A stretch of 64,000 nt of DNA from Occallatibacter savannae (GTDB lineage Bacteria > Acidobacteriota > Terriglobia > Terriglobales > Acidobacteriaceae). The stretch is taken from contig NZ_QFFY01000006.1 in the NCBI RefSeq assembly GCF_003131205.1, positions 124,001 through 188,000 on the forward strand, in the 5' to 3' direction. Both the position numbers and the translations under genes were made by a program. The notes beneath the pieces were generated by a model, which was not told where the DNA came from, ran no database searches, and was given only the letters and a program-made list of their open reading frames with translations. Position 1 is the first letter of the stretch. The number at the start of each line of letters is the position of its first letter. Positions 7,686-16,241 of the stretch are shown one piece after another.

Positions 7686-8273
7686 TCAGCCGCGCTTTTG
7701 TGCGACGAGGACGGATTTCATGCCGGCGGCGGTGGCTGCCTGGATGCCGAGGTCGGTGTCTTCGAATACGAGGCAGTGTTCGGGAGCCACGTTGAGCTTC
7801 TGCGCGGCGAGGAGGAAGCCGTCTGGGGCGGGCTTGCCGTGCTTGTAGTCTTCAGCGCAGACGAGCACATCGAATTTGTCGAGCAGGTTGAGCGCGGTGA
7901 GGGAGCCGACGACGGAGTTGCGACGACTGCCGGAGACGACGGCGAAGGGGATGCGGCCGTGCTGGGCCTCGATATGCTCGAGGACTTCGGGGATTCCCTG
8001 GAGCTCGGGAAGCTGCGCGTGATAGAGCTTCTCTTTGTGATCGGCGAGTTCGTCGACGGGCATGTTGAGGCCGTGGATCTCGTTGAGATCGGCGATGATC
8101 TTGCGGACGGGCTTGCCTCCCCAGGAATAGAAAAGGTCTTCTTCGTAGGTGCATCCGTACTCGGCGAGGGCTTTCTTCCATGCCTTGTAGTGGAGGGGCA
8201 TGGAGTCGGCGATGGTGCCGTCGCAGTCGAAAAGATAGGCGCGGAAGTCGCCTTCGGGGAGTTGAAGCATCAT
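7686..8273 (-). CDS. HAD-superfamily phosphatase, beta-phosphoglucomutase-like
   Basis: The 195-residue protein shows all four HAD motifs: FDCDGTIADS (motif I, nucleophile Asp and general acid Asp), VVSGS (motif II Ser), the Lys in KHGKPAPDGF (motif III) and VFEDTDLGIQAA (motif IV). A small helical cap lies between motifs I and II, which places it in subfamily IA near beta-phosphoglucomutase, GPP and YqaB-like sugar-phosphate phosphatases. It acts in the cytoplasm on phosphorylated sugars or nucleotides; the precise substrate cannot be read from the sequence. MM at the N-terminus gives two adjacent possible starts. Neighbours are unrelated. Confidence 0.88.
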   Translation of the reverse strand: MMLQLPEGDFRAYLFDCDGTIADSMPLHYKAWKKALAEYGCTYEEDLFYSWGGKPVRKIIADLNEIHGLNMPVDELADHKEKLYHAQLPELQGIPEVLEHIEAQHGRIPFAVVSGSRRNSVVGSLTALNLLDKFDVLVCAEDYKHGKPAPDGFLLAAQKLNVAPEHCLVFEDTDLGIQAATAAGMKSVLVAQKRG

Positions 8274-8330
8274 CGGAATCGGATCCTTGTTTGGCGTGGT
8301 TGCGTAGTGACGGCGGACGCAGGGTGCGCA

Positions 8331-8738
8331 TCAGCCCCAGACGAATTCGATTGGCGTCTCGATGTCGGGGTGAATGCTCTTCTTTACGGGACAGGTGTTC
8401 GCTGCATTTTCGAGCCGCTGCTGGTTTTCTGGAGTTGTGGTTCGGGGAATGCGGATGGAGATGGGAAGGCGGACGATTCTTCTTGGAGGCGCGCTGCTCA
8501 TTTCCTTGTCGACGGTCGCGGTTGCCCCGGTGAGATCGAACTCAAGCGTGCGGGCGACGATGCCCATCGTGGTGAGGATGCAGGTGCCGAGAGAGGTAGC
8601 GATGAGGTCTGTAGGAGAGAAGCTCTCTCCGCGGCCCTGATTGTCGACGGGTGCGTCGGTGGAGAGCTCAGCTTTGGACGGCGCGTGCACGGAGGTGCAG
8701 TGGAGATCGCCCTGATATTCAGACTGGATGCGAACCAT
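8331..8738 (-). CDS. OsmC-family peroxiredoxin-like protein
   Basis: About 135 residues, the usual OsmC/Ohr length. The first catalytic Cys lies in the buried helix FSPTDLIATSLGTCILTTM, and the second in the segment NTCPVKKSI near residue 115. This two-Cys arrangement reduces organic hydroperoxides, with lipoyl or thioredoxin-type donors in characterised members. The N-terminus (YQGDLHCTSVHAPSK) matches the beta-strand pairing of OsmC rather than Ohr. It probably guards against lipid peroxides in the cytoplasm. It sits 58 bp upstream of the HAD gene on the same strand and could be co-transcribed with it. Confidence 0.88.
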   Translation of the reverse strand: MVRIQSEYQGDLHCTSVHAPSKAELSTDAPVDNQGRGESFSPTDLIATSLGTCILTTMGIVARTLEFDLTGATATVDKEMSSAPPRRIVRLPISIRIPRTTTPENQQRLENAANTCPVKKSIHPDIETPIEFVWG

Positions 8739-8816
8739 GGTGATTCTATCTTCGCATTGGAGCCTGCGAAGTTGTAAGCGCGGTTGAGTTGATGTGCCCT
8801 GTTGCGATGGCTATGG

Positions 8817-9881
8817 TTATGATTCGGCGACAGCGGTCATCTGGTTGTAGCGCTGGGCGGCGGAGGTGCCAATGGTGGAGGCGGGGAAGAGCTCGCGCTC
8901 GCGCACTTCTCCGCCGCGATGGGGTGAGTTCTGTCCTTCTTTGGCATCGGGGAGGGCCATGTTCATCGCCATCATGGCAATGCGCTTGGTTTCAGGCGAG
9001 AGGTTGCCAAGGCGAGCGGCGATCAAGGCTTGAGGTGTGATCGTAATTTCTGCGCAGCCGGCGGCGATGCCGTTGGCAATCTTCTTGGCGGCATGGCGGG
9101 CTGAGGCGGAGGCGCCGGGCGTGTTGGCGGCGAGACTGAACCACTGATACTCGCGCGCGGAGTCGCCGGTGAAGAGGGCGTTGCGATGCGAGCCGGTGCG
9201 CATGAGGCCGGGGCAGATGGTGGTAACGCGGATGCCTTTGGAGCGCAACTCCATGCCGAGGCCTTCAGAGAATCCGACGGCGGCGAACTTACTGGCGCAG
9301 TAGGGCAGCAGATGCGGAACGGAGATGCGGCCGCCGATGGAGGAGACGGTGGCGATGGAGCCGTCGCCGCGTTCGAGCATTTGCGGCAGGACTGCGAGGG
9401 TGCAGTGCAGGCCGGAAAAGAAGTTCGAGTCCATGACTTCGCGGAACTGGTCCAGAGTTTGATTTTCGATCGGGCCGACGGTGATGACGCCGGCGTTGTT
9501 GATGAGGATGTCGACGCGGCCGAAGCGGCGGGTAGCTTCGTCGATGAGGCGGGAGGCGTCTTCGGGCTTGCGGAGGTCAGCCGTGACGAGGAGGACATCG
9601 TCGGCACTGCGGACGGAGCCGCGATCGAGGAGGAGGCGGCGGGCTTCGGCGAGTTGAGCTTCGTTGCGGGCGGCGAGCACGAGCCTGGCGCCACGGCGAC
9701 CGAACTCCTCGGCGAGAGCGAGTCCGAGTCCGCGCGAGCCTCCGGTGATGACGACGACTTTGCCTCGGGTCCAGTCGGCCTTGTTCCGGGTGCGGTCGGA
9801 GAGGGTGCTGATGATGGTGGAAGCCAGACCGAGTCCGAGATAGGCGGCGTTGCGAAGCAGTGAGCCGTCGCGCGATTTCAT
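8817..9881 (-). CDS. Short-chain dehydrogenase/reductase
   Basis: 354 residues, longer than classical SDRs because of a hydrophobic N-terminal stretch (AAYLGLGLASTIISTLS) and an approximately 80-residue C-terminal extension. The cofactor motif TGGSRGLG and the NNAG motif (DILINNAGVITVG) are intact, and the active site has Ser in VSSIGG and Tyr/Lys in YCASK. An Arg-rich segment after the second strand (AARNEAQL) suggests NADP(H). The N-terminal segment may anchor it to the membrane. Substrate unknown; such extended SDRs often act on lipids or ketones. It is the last core-like gene before the tRNA-Asn insertion site. Confidence 0.87.
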   Translation of the reverse strand: MKSRDGSLLRNAAYLGLGLASTIISTLSDRTRNKADWTRGKVVVITGGSRGLGLALAEEFGRRGARLVLAARNEAQLAEARRLLLDRGSVRSADDVLLVTADLRKPEDASRLIDEATRRFGRVDILINNAGVITVGPIENQTLDQFREVMDSNFFSGLHCTLAVLPQMLERGDGSIATVSSIGGRISVPHLLPYCASKFAAVGFSEGLGMELRSKGIRVTTICPGLMRTGSHRNALFTGDSAREYQWFSLAANTPGASASARHAAKKIANGIAAGCAEITITPQALIAARLGNLSPETKRIAMMAMNMALPDAKEGQNSPHRGGEVRERELFPASTIGTSAAQRYNQMTAVAES

Positions 9882-10025
9882 AGATCTCCTCCGAAAGAGG
9901 GTTGGATGTCCGATGAGGAGGATACGCAGCCTTGAGAGATGGAGTTCGGGTGGTTTTGAGGCGGGCGATTTTGACGCGATCCACTGAGTCTGTTACGTTT
10001 ATAGAGGACAATTCAACGCCACTCA

Positions 10026-10102
<77 letters not shown>

Positions 10103-10140
10103 TCATTTAGCCCAATAAACACGCGGCTTCTAATCACAAA

Positions 10141-11346
10141 CTACATAATCTGAATATTTTGAGCACTTTCGGAGTGAGGGCGAAAGTGAGGGTACCCCTG
10201 CGGCGTGCTCTGTTTCTGAGCCCGACGCGGCTTCGCAGTGCTGTTGAAGGCTGCGGCGATGGCAGCGCGTTTGCGTTCGTTACCGGAATGGCTGTATCGC
10301 CTCAGCATCTTCAGGCTCACATGACCAGCTAGGGCGAGAATATCGGTGTCGCTGGCACCGCTTTCGCCTAGTTTGGAGATGAACGTGTGCCGTGCATCGT
10401 GCCAACGGCATTCGACTTTGGCGGTTTCGCGAACACGGTCCCATGAGTCTTTGAACGGGCCAATCGGCTTCGTTGGGTCAATCTTGTACGGCACCGACTT
10501 GCCACCCTTGCGGCCGTTCTGACCATCAAGGCCGTACTTCTCAGAGCAAAAGACGTAGTGCACAGGCTTCGCATCACGGAATAGGCTACGCCACTTTTTC
10601 AAGCAGAGCAGCGCATCATCAGACAGCGGAACATTGCGCCCCTCGCCTGCCTCAGTCTTCGACTTGCCAACGGTGACCTCACCGCCAACCAGATCGATAT
10701 TGCGCCACTGGAGATGCCGGAGCTCTGCACTTCGCAGACCAGTGCGCAAGCTAAGAAGAAACGCAGGATACAGCGCCCGCGATCTGCTCTTTTTGCACGC
10801 AACCAACAGTCGGTGCTGTTCATCATCGGTCAACGCTCTGCCCACCTCGTTGCTGACCTTGGGCATCTTCACATCGGGTTGGATATTCGCCCATACGCGA
10901 TGCTTGCGCATGATGGCGCGAAGCGCACCGATTTCGAGATGAATGGTTTTCGCTGATGCTTTGGCGTCCTTGCGTCGAGCCTGATACCGCGCCACGTCAT
11001 CGCCTTCAATGTCGGTGAGCAGCATCTTGCCGAAGTGGGGAAGTAGATGAGAAACGTTCGTAGTCTCGATTCGGTGGTTACTTTTGCTCCACTGCGATTG
11101 CTTGGTGTCGAGCCAGTCTCTTGCTGCGATGCTGAAGGTCTTCGGCTTCGCAACTTCCTTAACGCCAGCAGAGCCCATTTCAAGCTTGCGACGCCGCTCA
11201 CGCATGATGCGCTCCGCTACCTCTTTGTTGTTGGTCCGAGCACTCTCCCGGATTCTGACGCCCTGAAAAGAGAACTCGTACCACCAGACATTGAAGGCAG
11301 CGCCTCCGTTCTGGCCCTTGCTACCCTTTCGTTTGAATAGACCCAT
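10141..11346 (-). CDS. int: Tyrosine recombinase (phage-type integrase)
   Basis: 401 residues from the ATG at 11346, which has GAGGAG 9 nt upstream; the frame extends to 11406 but without a better site. An Arg/Lys-rich N-terminus and arm-binding region precede the SAM-like core-binding domain (about 70-160) and the catalytic domain. Visible catalytic residues are Arg205 in RTGLRSAEL, His316 and Arg319 in HDARH, His342 in LAGH and nucleophile Tyr351 in RRYSH. It catalyses integration and excision at the tRNA-Asn att site 40 bp downstream of its stop. The start overlaps the end of the serine recombinase gene by 26 bp, implying translational coupling. Its last codons contain a 20-bp motif repeated near the other end of the element. 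Confidence 0.95.
   Translation of the reverse strand: MGLFKRKGSKGQNGGAAFNVWWYEFSFQGVRIRESARTNNKEVAERIMRERRRKLEMGSAGVKEVAKPKTFSIAARDWLDTKQSQWSKSNHRIETTNVSHLLPHFGKMLLTDIEGDDVARYQARRKDAKASAKTIHLEIGALRAIMRKHRVWANIQPDVKMPKVSNEVGRALTDDEQHRLLVACKKSRSRALYPAFLLSLRTGLRSAELRHLQWRNIDLVGGEVTVGKSKTEAGEGRNVPLSDDALLCLKKWRSLFRDAKPVHYVFCSEKYGLDGQNGRKGGKSVPYKIDPTKPIGPFKDSWDRVRETAKVECRWHDARHTFISKLGESGASDTDILALAGHVSLKMLRRYSHSGNERKRAAIAAAFNSTAKPRRAQKQSTPQGYPHFRPHSESAQNIQIM
10175..10194. promoter_or_regulatory. Left copy of 20-bp terminal repeat (possible integrase arm site)
   Basis: TGAGGGCGAAAGTGAGGGTA occurs here, 74 bp inside attL within the last codons of int (reading PHFRPH on the minus strand), and again exactly at 19766-19785, 141 bp inside attR. 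A matching pair near both ends suggests integrase arm binding, or a fossil second integrase tail on the right. Confidence 0.5.
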
Positions 11347-12052
11347 TAGGTGTCTCCTCTTCTGTTGAAGTGTGTTGTTGAAGAAGCCTGCGGACCGTAT
11401 TTGCATGCCACAGCCCGCCTCGTGGTGCTGTGTATTCCAATTCGTTTAGCGTCATTGCGATCTTCTGCAATTGGGTCACACCCGATTTCTGAAGTTCCTC
11501 GATCACAGGAAGCAGATCAGCCCGCCGTGATTCGATTTTTCGGCGTCGCGCTGCGGCACTTGCTTTTGCACCACGCGATGCCTGCGTTGCGATTGAACCG
11601 CGATCTCCACCGAGCTTCACGCCGCGCGTTTTTGCTGCACCTAGCGCGGCTTTCGTTCGGTCGGAAATCATCTTGGCTTCGTGCTCAGCTACGGCCGCAA
11701 GAATGTGCACAGTGAGCCGATTCGCTTGTGGGAAGTCAACGGCTACGAAATCGACCTGGCTTTCCATCAAGCCCGAGATGAAGTGAACGTTACGTGCGAG
11801 TCTGTCGAGCTTGGCAATGATGAGAGTTGCTTTCTGAGTGCGGCAGAGGCGCAGAGCTTTTTCCAATTCGGGTCGGTCTTTGCGCTTGCCACTCTCGATC
11901 TCTGTGAACTCGCCAATGAGCTTCCACTTGCCGCCGTTCAAGTAATCGGCGACTGCTTTCTGTTGTGCTTCGAGTCCGAGGCCACTCTTACCCTGCCGCT
12001 CCGTGCTGACGCGGTAGTAAGCAACGAACCTTGGTACCCTCAAACCTGTCAT
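11321..12052 (-). CDS. Serine recombinase, resolvase/invertase type
   Basis: 243 residues from the ATG at 12052, with AAGGGGG 6 nt upstream (a TTG at 12070 is in frame but less likely). The resolvase catalytic domain is clear: YYRVSTERQ with nucleophile Ser16, then LDRLARN and a helix E (VHILAAVAEHEAKMISDRTKAAL). The C-terminal part has an HTH-like segment ending GLWHANTVRRLL, of the kind found in small 'recombinase family' proteins. It could resolve multimers of the excised circle, control an invertible switch, or cooperate in excision. Co-occurrence with a tyrosine integrase in one overlapping operon is notable; int is immediately downstream. Confidence 0.93.
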   Translation of the reverse strand: MTGLRVPRFVAYYRVSTERQGKSGLGLEAQQKAVADYLNGGKWKLIGEFTEIESGKRKDRPELEKALRLCRTQKATLIIAKLDRLARNVHFISGLMESQVDFVAVDFPQANRLTVHILAAVAEHEAKMISDRTKAALGAAKTRGVKLGGDRGSIATQASRGAKASAAARRRKIESRRADLLPVIEELQKSGVTQLQKIAMTLNELEYTAPRGGLWHANTVRRLLQQHTSTEEETPNGSIQTKG

Positions 12053-12112
12053 TTGCACCCCCTTTACCAATGCCTCAATGGTGGTTGAGGTAATTGTAAA
12101 TACCTGAGCTTG

Positions 12113-12137
12113 GCCGTTACAAGGGTCTGTAAACGGC
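12113..12137. promoter_or_regulatory. Inverted repeat upstream of the recombinase operon
   Basis: GCCGTTACA (12113-12121) and TGTAAACGGC (12128-12137) are inverted with one extra base in the right arm, 60 bp upstream of the serine recombinase ATG. The position fits an operator for the recombinase-integrase operon. Confidence 0.4.
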
Positions 12138-12187
12138 TCAAATTAGGGGTGATAATCGGCCAGAAAGGCCCTATGGCGCGTTCGCGG

Positions 12188-12231
12188 GGCCTGAGGGTGG
12201 CCTAGGTACCAGCTAGATCGCCCTCAGGGCC
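12188..12231. terminator. Hairpin between the DUF5681-like gene and the recombinase
   Basis: Arms GGCCTGAGGG and CCCTCAGGGCC face each other across about 23 nt, immediately after the stop of the minus-strand gene at 12239. There is no T-run, so a transcription terminator function is uncertain. Confidence 0.35.
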
Positions 12232-12238
12232 TACGGGG

Positions 12239-12736
12239 TCAGTCGGTTACCTTGGGCAGCGCCAATGGCTCATCAGCTAAGAAGCCATCAACGGTCGTAG
12301 GCAAGGTACGCAGACGGCCATCGCCGTCACTCTCTTGGAATATGATCTCGACCCGGCGGGGCTGTTGGTCATCAGTTACATCATCGAAAGTAAGGTGCTG
12401 CTTCGGTGCACCCTCTGTGTACTGGAGAACCAAGTTCGCAGCCTGCAAATCGCCCCCTAGACTGCGCCTGATCAGACTGTATGAGAGACATTGGGCAATG
12501 CTGGAGTGCGAACTGAGGCCGAGGGCCCGAGTCCACCTGCGAGGCGCTCGATTAGCGAGTTGCAGTTTCAATGCACGGCTGACGAGATGCATCTTGTGTG
12601 GACCACCAGCCTTATTCGCAGGTTCGTTTCCTGGCTGAAAAGCGTGCGGGTTTGGGCCACCCTTCTTGAACGCAGTACGCGGCGGATTCTTCTTTCGCTC
12701 TGAAGGTACGGCTTCGTACGTCTGTTTCTTCTTCAT
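12239..12736 (-). CDS. DUF5681-like protein of the integrative element
   Basis: 165 residues, basic N-terminus (MKKKQTYEAVPSERKKNPP). It then has FKKGGPNPHAFQPGNEPANKAG, which resembles the FxKGxSGNPxGRPK block of DUF5681 proteins found in phages and mobile elements, often near packaging or replication genes. The middle is helical and basic, the C-terminus acidic with VEIIFQESDGDGR. A DNA-binding role is plausible from charge, and a small-terminase-like role is speculative. It is flanked by element genes on the same strand. No membrane segment. The family match is partial, so alternative assignments remain open. Confidence 0.6.
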   Translation of the reverse strand: MKKKQTYEAVPSERKKNPPRTAFKKGGPNPHAFQPGNEPANKAGGPHKMHLVSRALKLQLANRAPRRWTRALGLSSHSSIAQCLSYSLIRRSLGGDLQAANLVLQYTEGAPKQHLTFDDVTDDQQPRRVEIIFQESDGDGRLRTLPTTVDGFLADEPLALPKVTD

Positions 12737-12774
12737 CTCTGTCCCACTTCGCCGAAAAGGCGCGATGTCTGTGC

Positions 12775-13035
12775 TCAGTTGATGTTGTCGCTATTGCCGG
12801 GGTTCTCAATTCCAAGAACCTCGCGCCTGTCATCGGGATGCATCTGACGTAGCAGTTCAGCCCGAGTTGCAACATTTCTGATCAGACGTGCCCGTCTCGC
12901 ACTGCTGGACTCATTGGCTGGTGCGCGTCGGAACGTTCTTCTGGCGAAGCGGCTGAAGCGTAGGTAAGCCTTGATCTGGCGAAGGCTGCGAATCACGCCT
13001 ACCGCGAATTGATAACCAAATGTGTCGTCACTCAT
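12775..13035 (-). CDS. Short basic hypothetical protein of the element
   Basis: The frame is open from 13242, but the best start is the ATG at 13035 (MSDDTFGYQF) with GGAG about 9 nt upstream; this yields 86 residues. It is Arg/Ala-rich and helical (VIRSLRQIKAYLRFSRFARRTFRR), ending in HPDDRREVLGIENPG. I do not recognise a family. Its size, charge and location between the coiled-coil gene and the DUF5681-like gene suggest a small accessory DNA- or RNA-binding protein of the element. If the upstream frame were used, the extra 69 residues would have no clear feature. Confidence 0.5.
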   Translation of the reverse strand: MSDDTFGYQFAVGVIRSLRQIKAYLRFSRFARRTFRRAPANESSSARRARLIRNVATRAELLRQMHPDDRREVLGIENPGNSDNIN

Positions 13036-13351
13036 TGCTTTTCTCCAATCCCTTAAAAATGCCCAAACGACGGGAGTCGCATGCAGGCGGTGAACTGCAT
13101 CTCTCACCGTCGCTCGGGGTTTGCAATCGAGTGCGCTGCGCGTGCCCCACTCGATGGCGTTCAACGGGCGAAGAATCTCACACGGTCCGAAAGGAAGAAA
13201 CGCGACTGGGTGAGAAAGAAACCCGTTGAATGAAGCACTCACAAAGTTGCGGCCCTATGAGCACTTCATCTTGGAAACGGGCGGTGACAACGCAGAAGCA
13301 CCGCCCGTCGAGCCACCGCTGGCAACCAAGAAAACGGCGGCTCAATGCGAA

Positions 13352-13846
13352 TTAACGAACGCTGTAAATTCCTCCCTCGATCTTGGTGAGCGACCCGCCG
13401 AGCGAGTTCAAGAGATTGATCTTCACTTGGCGTAGGTATTGAATACGTTCGCCAAGCTGCACTGTGGCTACGCGGTCGAGCACGGGAAGTGAATTACGCT
13501 GCTGCACAAGTTCGGCAAGCTTGGCTTCGTGCTGCTCGTGGGCACGCGTCCAGTTTGCGACCTCTTTTGATTCTTGAGGAGTGAGATACAAAGCGGCTTC
13601 GGGCCGCACCGACAACGAGGCACCAACGACTGCTTGTTGATTCACGATTTCCCGATTGAATGCGAGCAATAGCGCGTCTGTCTGCTGAATCAACTGCTTC
13701 TGTTGTGTAAACAAATCTTCGATCTTTTCTAGCTCACAGGTTACCGTTCGAAGCTGCTCTAACTGTTCGGCCTGTGCCTGTTTCTGTTCTTCGCGTCGAA
13801 TGTTTGCGATTTCGGATTCCAGTTGCTGAATTCGGCTGTTCGTCAT
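13352..13846 (-). CDS. Coiled-coil protein of the element
   Basis: 164 residues. The first 60 form a long Gln/Glu-rich coiled coil (RIQQLESEIANIRREEQKQA, EQLEQLRTVTCELEKIEDLF), and a second coiled segment lies near residues 100-145 (WTRAHEQHEAKLAELVQQRN, LGERIQYLRQVKINLL). No enzymatic motif is visible. Coiled-coil proteins next to primases occur in phage satellites and plasmids as replication or partition accessories, but that is inference. The gene follows the primase-helicase on the same strand after a 220-bp spacer that carries inverted repeats. Confidence 0.65.
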   Translation of the reverse strand: MTNSRIQQLESEIANIRREEQKQAQAEQLEQLRTVTCELEKIEDLFTQQKQLIQQTDALLLAFNREIVNQQAVVGASLSVRPEAALYLTPQESKEVANWTRAHEQHEAKLAELVQQRNSLPVLDRVATVQLGERIQYLRQVKINLLNSLGGSLTKIEGGIYSVR

Positions 13847-13872
13847 TTCTGATCTCCCCTAACCTTTCTGTG

Positions 13873-14066
13873 CTGTCTCACCGTGGCTCACCTGACAATG
13901 GAGTGAGTCAGGTAGAGGTGATGCACGTTCTAATCCGCATGAAAACTGGCCACTTCTGTCGTCTGTCTCACCTGCCTCACCTAAATTGATCTAAAGAAAA
14001 CAAGTAGAGAAAAGCCTGTAGGGGTTAATAGACACATGGGGTGAGACCGAGACAGGCGAGACAGAC
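13873..14066. repeat. Inverted-repeat / iteron-like cluster, possible origin
   Basis: The spacer between the primase and the coiled-coil gene carries repeated CTGTCTCACC-like words: 13873-13882, 13888-13896 (CTCACCTGAC), its inverse GTGAGTCAGGT at 13903-13913, and 13963-13982. A large imperfect inverted repeat pairs 13961-13978 (GTCTGTCTCACCTGCCTC) with 14049-14066, 16 of 18 positions matching. An A-rich stretch (13982-14010) lies between the arms. Iterons next to a primase-helicase are typical of replication origins in satellites and plasmids. Confidence 0.5.
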
Positions 14067-14069
14067 AAT

Positions 14070-16199
14070 TCACCGTTTTCTCTGCCCTCCTCTCTCAGAG
14101 TGCTTTGGCTTTAGCGATGACCGATACTTCAAAAACTCCTCACCGATCTCGCGCGGAGTGATGTTCGCAGCAAAAAGTTCGTTAATGATCCATAAGCGAA
14201 GCTTCAGATTTGTGGTCGGCACGCGTATTTGTCGCCCGCCGTTTGCCTGTCTGAAGCCCGCTCGTGCAAGCTCGTTGGCAAGTTGCTGTGAATTTACCTT
14301 CGAGTCGGAATTCAGACGTGCATACACCTTCAGCAGCTCATCTGCGGTTGCGTATGGCGACTTGGCCCACTTCACATCGTCAAGAACCGTCTCACGACTG
14401 TCTCTCAGTTCGTGGCAGAAATTCTGAAGCGGTGAGCGCCCAAGTCTCACCATGCTGTGAAATGAATCGGTTTTGGGTGGCGGGGCCATGGCGTTGAATT
14501 CCGTTAGGTCAATCTCGTGCAGCAGTTTGTAAAGCAGGGCAGACTTACCCTTCTCACTCTTCGCCCATCTCCAGAACTCTTGAAAGAATGTTGCGTTCGG
14601 GGCGATCTCATTTGCGTGAACGATGAAGTATCTGCGCTCCTTGTCATCAGTGAGCATTGCTACAGGCTCGTTTGACGTTAGGTAGTAGTTCACCGTGTTG
14701 CGGATCGTGAACTCACGAACAAATTTCTGATTGATCGAAATGTTTTTCTGCGTGATGAGATTCTTCATCTTGTTCGCAAACGCTTTCGAGTCCTTGACCG
14801 ACCCGGCGTGAACCTCGTCTACAACAACGAGCGTTTTGTAAAGCTGCCACTCGGTGAAGCTAGATTCAAGCTGCTCCTGTCGTACCTGGGACCAGTTACT
14901 TTCGCCGTGCAACGAAGCAATCACTTCTCCCAGCGCAGTCTTACCAACACCACGGTTGAGCGACCACAGCAAGACGGCATGGTTCAATCGCTCGCCCCGA
15001 TTCTGTAGTGGATGTGCAAACCACCTCCAGAGATGACGGCGTTCAGTCTCGTCTTGCACGAGATGAGCCATCAATTCATCAAATGGTTTGGTATTGCCTT
15101 TTAGAGGCTCAATGCCGGGGTTAGTCCAAGCGTTGTAACCGTTGTTACTGGTTCTCACTCCCTGATTCGGCTCGTAGTCGATGTGGTCGAATACGCTGCG
15201 ACCGGGCCACTTCAAGAACGCATCCGCAACCGAGACCGCCTTAGTATTCGCAGAGACATCTTCATCTACCTCGCCTGTATCCTTGTTGACCTTCATGGTC
15301 TTATCGGCAGCGATGACCTTTATAAACTTTTCTGCGGACTGCACTCGAAGGGCTTCGTGATCGCTGGTCGGATACTCAAGAACAGCACCTAGGCTTTTCA
15401 CTACTGCGAAGGATTCATTCATCTCGTGCAGCTTGCACGAGAGTGCGTATCGCTTCGCCTCACGAAGAAGCTTTTCGAACGCCTCGGCGCCATGCCTCTT
15501 GATGTAGTCATCGAGACCAACCTTTTGCTGAGAATTGTCGTCACGGGGAATTCGAACGATGAAGACAAGAGCGCCGAGATCAGTCAGGGCTCGCGCCAGT
15601 CTGTTCTCCGCAATGATGATCTGCCGATTAAACTGCGCGTCTGAGTCGTAGCAGATGAATGCGGTACGACCGCGCCAGTTCCAGCCATCAACGAGAGCAG
15701 GTATGATGTCGTGACCCTTTCTGCTCTGCGTCCAGTTCCAAACGCCAGTCAAGCCGATACACGGCATAATGTGCTTCGTGGCACATGCGGCTTTCTTGAA
15801 GCCTTCAGTTACCATCACTGGCTGTTCAGGGTTCTTTTTGAGGGCGCTCCAAGACTTGTCACCAACTGGCGGCAGATCGATACATGGGTCTGATCCGAAT
15901 GGCTGATCGTACTTTCGCAGCTTCGCACCCTTAAGAAATCCGGTGCCCTCCGTTTCGAAGAACCTGAATTGAAAACCGGTCGTTACGTTCCCATGTTCAT
16001 CGTGAGCAGGCAGAATGTAGCCGTCGCCTTGACGGGACAGGTTCAGAGCCGCTGATTGATTCGCGGCTTTGGGGTTGTAGTCGAGATCTCTGGCATCCTT
16101 TGAATCGAGACACGATCCATCCAAATCAGCCAACATTCTTTGTCTAGGTGATGCCGATTGTGTTTTCGGTTTGAGCGTTGTCTTCTTGCGCGTCTTCAC
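14070..16199 (-). CDS. TOPRIM-like primase / SF3 helicase (DUF3854-DUF5906 type)
   Basis: 709 residues. The N-terminal half has TOPRIM-like signatures: VTEGFKKA at 130-137, CYDSDA at 183-188 and GLDDYI at 228-233, as in DUF3854 domains. The C-terminal half is a superfamily 3 helicase: Walker A GVGKT at 417-421, Walker B VVVDE at 458-462, and a sensor segment YYLTSNEP near 505-512, followed by ERRYFIV. Such fusions initiate replication of phage satellites, P4-like elements and some plasmids by unwinding the origin and priming. A winged-helix-like C-terminus may bind DNA. It lies directly downstream of the excisionase-like gene and beside an inverted-repeat cluster. Confidence 0.87.
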   Translation of the reverse strand: MKTRKKTTLKPKTQSASPRQRMLADLDGSCLDSKDARDLDYNPKAANQSAALNLSRQGDGYILPAHDEHGNVTTGFQFRFFETEGTGFLKGAKLRKYDQPFGSDPCIDLPPVGDKSWSALKKNPEQPVMVTEGFKKAACATKHIMPCIGLTGVWNWTQSRKGHDIIPALVDGWNWRGRTAFICYDSDAQFNRQIIIAENRLARALTDLGALVFIVRIPRDDNSQQKVGLDDYIKRHGAEAFEKLLREAKRYALSCKLHEMNESFAVVKSLGAVLEYPTSDHEALRVQSAEKFIKVIAADKTMKVNKDTGEVDEDVSANTKAVSVADAFLKWPGRSVFDHIDYEPNQGVRTSNNGYNAWTNPGIEPLKGNTKPFDELMAHLVQDETERRHLWRWFAHPLQNRGERLNHAVLLWSLNRGVGKTALGEVIASLHGESNWSQVRQEQLESSFTEWQLYKTLVVVDEVHAGSVKDSKAFANKMKNLITQKNISINQKFVREFTIRNTVNYYLTSNEPVAMLTDDKERRYFIVHANEIAPNATFFQEFWRWAKSEKGKSALLYKLLHEIDLTEFNAMAPPPKTDSFHSMVRLGRSPLQNFCHELRDSRETVLDDVKWAKSPYATADELLKVYARLNSDSKVNSQQLANELARAGFRQANGGRQIRVPTTNLKLRLWIINELFAANITPREIGEEFLKYRSSLKPKHSERGGQRKR

Positions 16200-16241
16200 T
16201 GACCTGCCCCTTCCCTGTACGCAGTCTTGTGCTGCTTCCGG

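Noticed and set aside
7698..8777. 359-codon plus-strand frame over the HAD and OsmC genes
   Set aside because: Gly/Val/Asp-rich antisense shadow; both minus-strand genes have full catalytic motifs.
10473..11201. Short frames antisense to the integrase
   Set aside because: The integrase catalytic residues are all in the minus-strand frame; the others are shadows.
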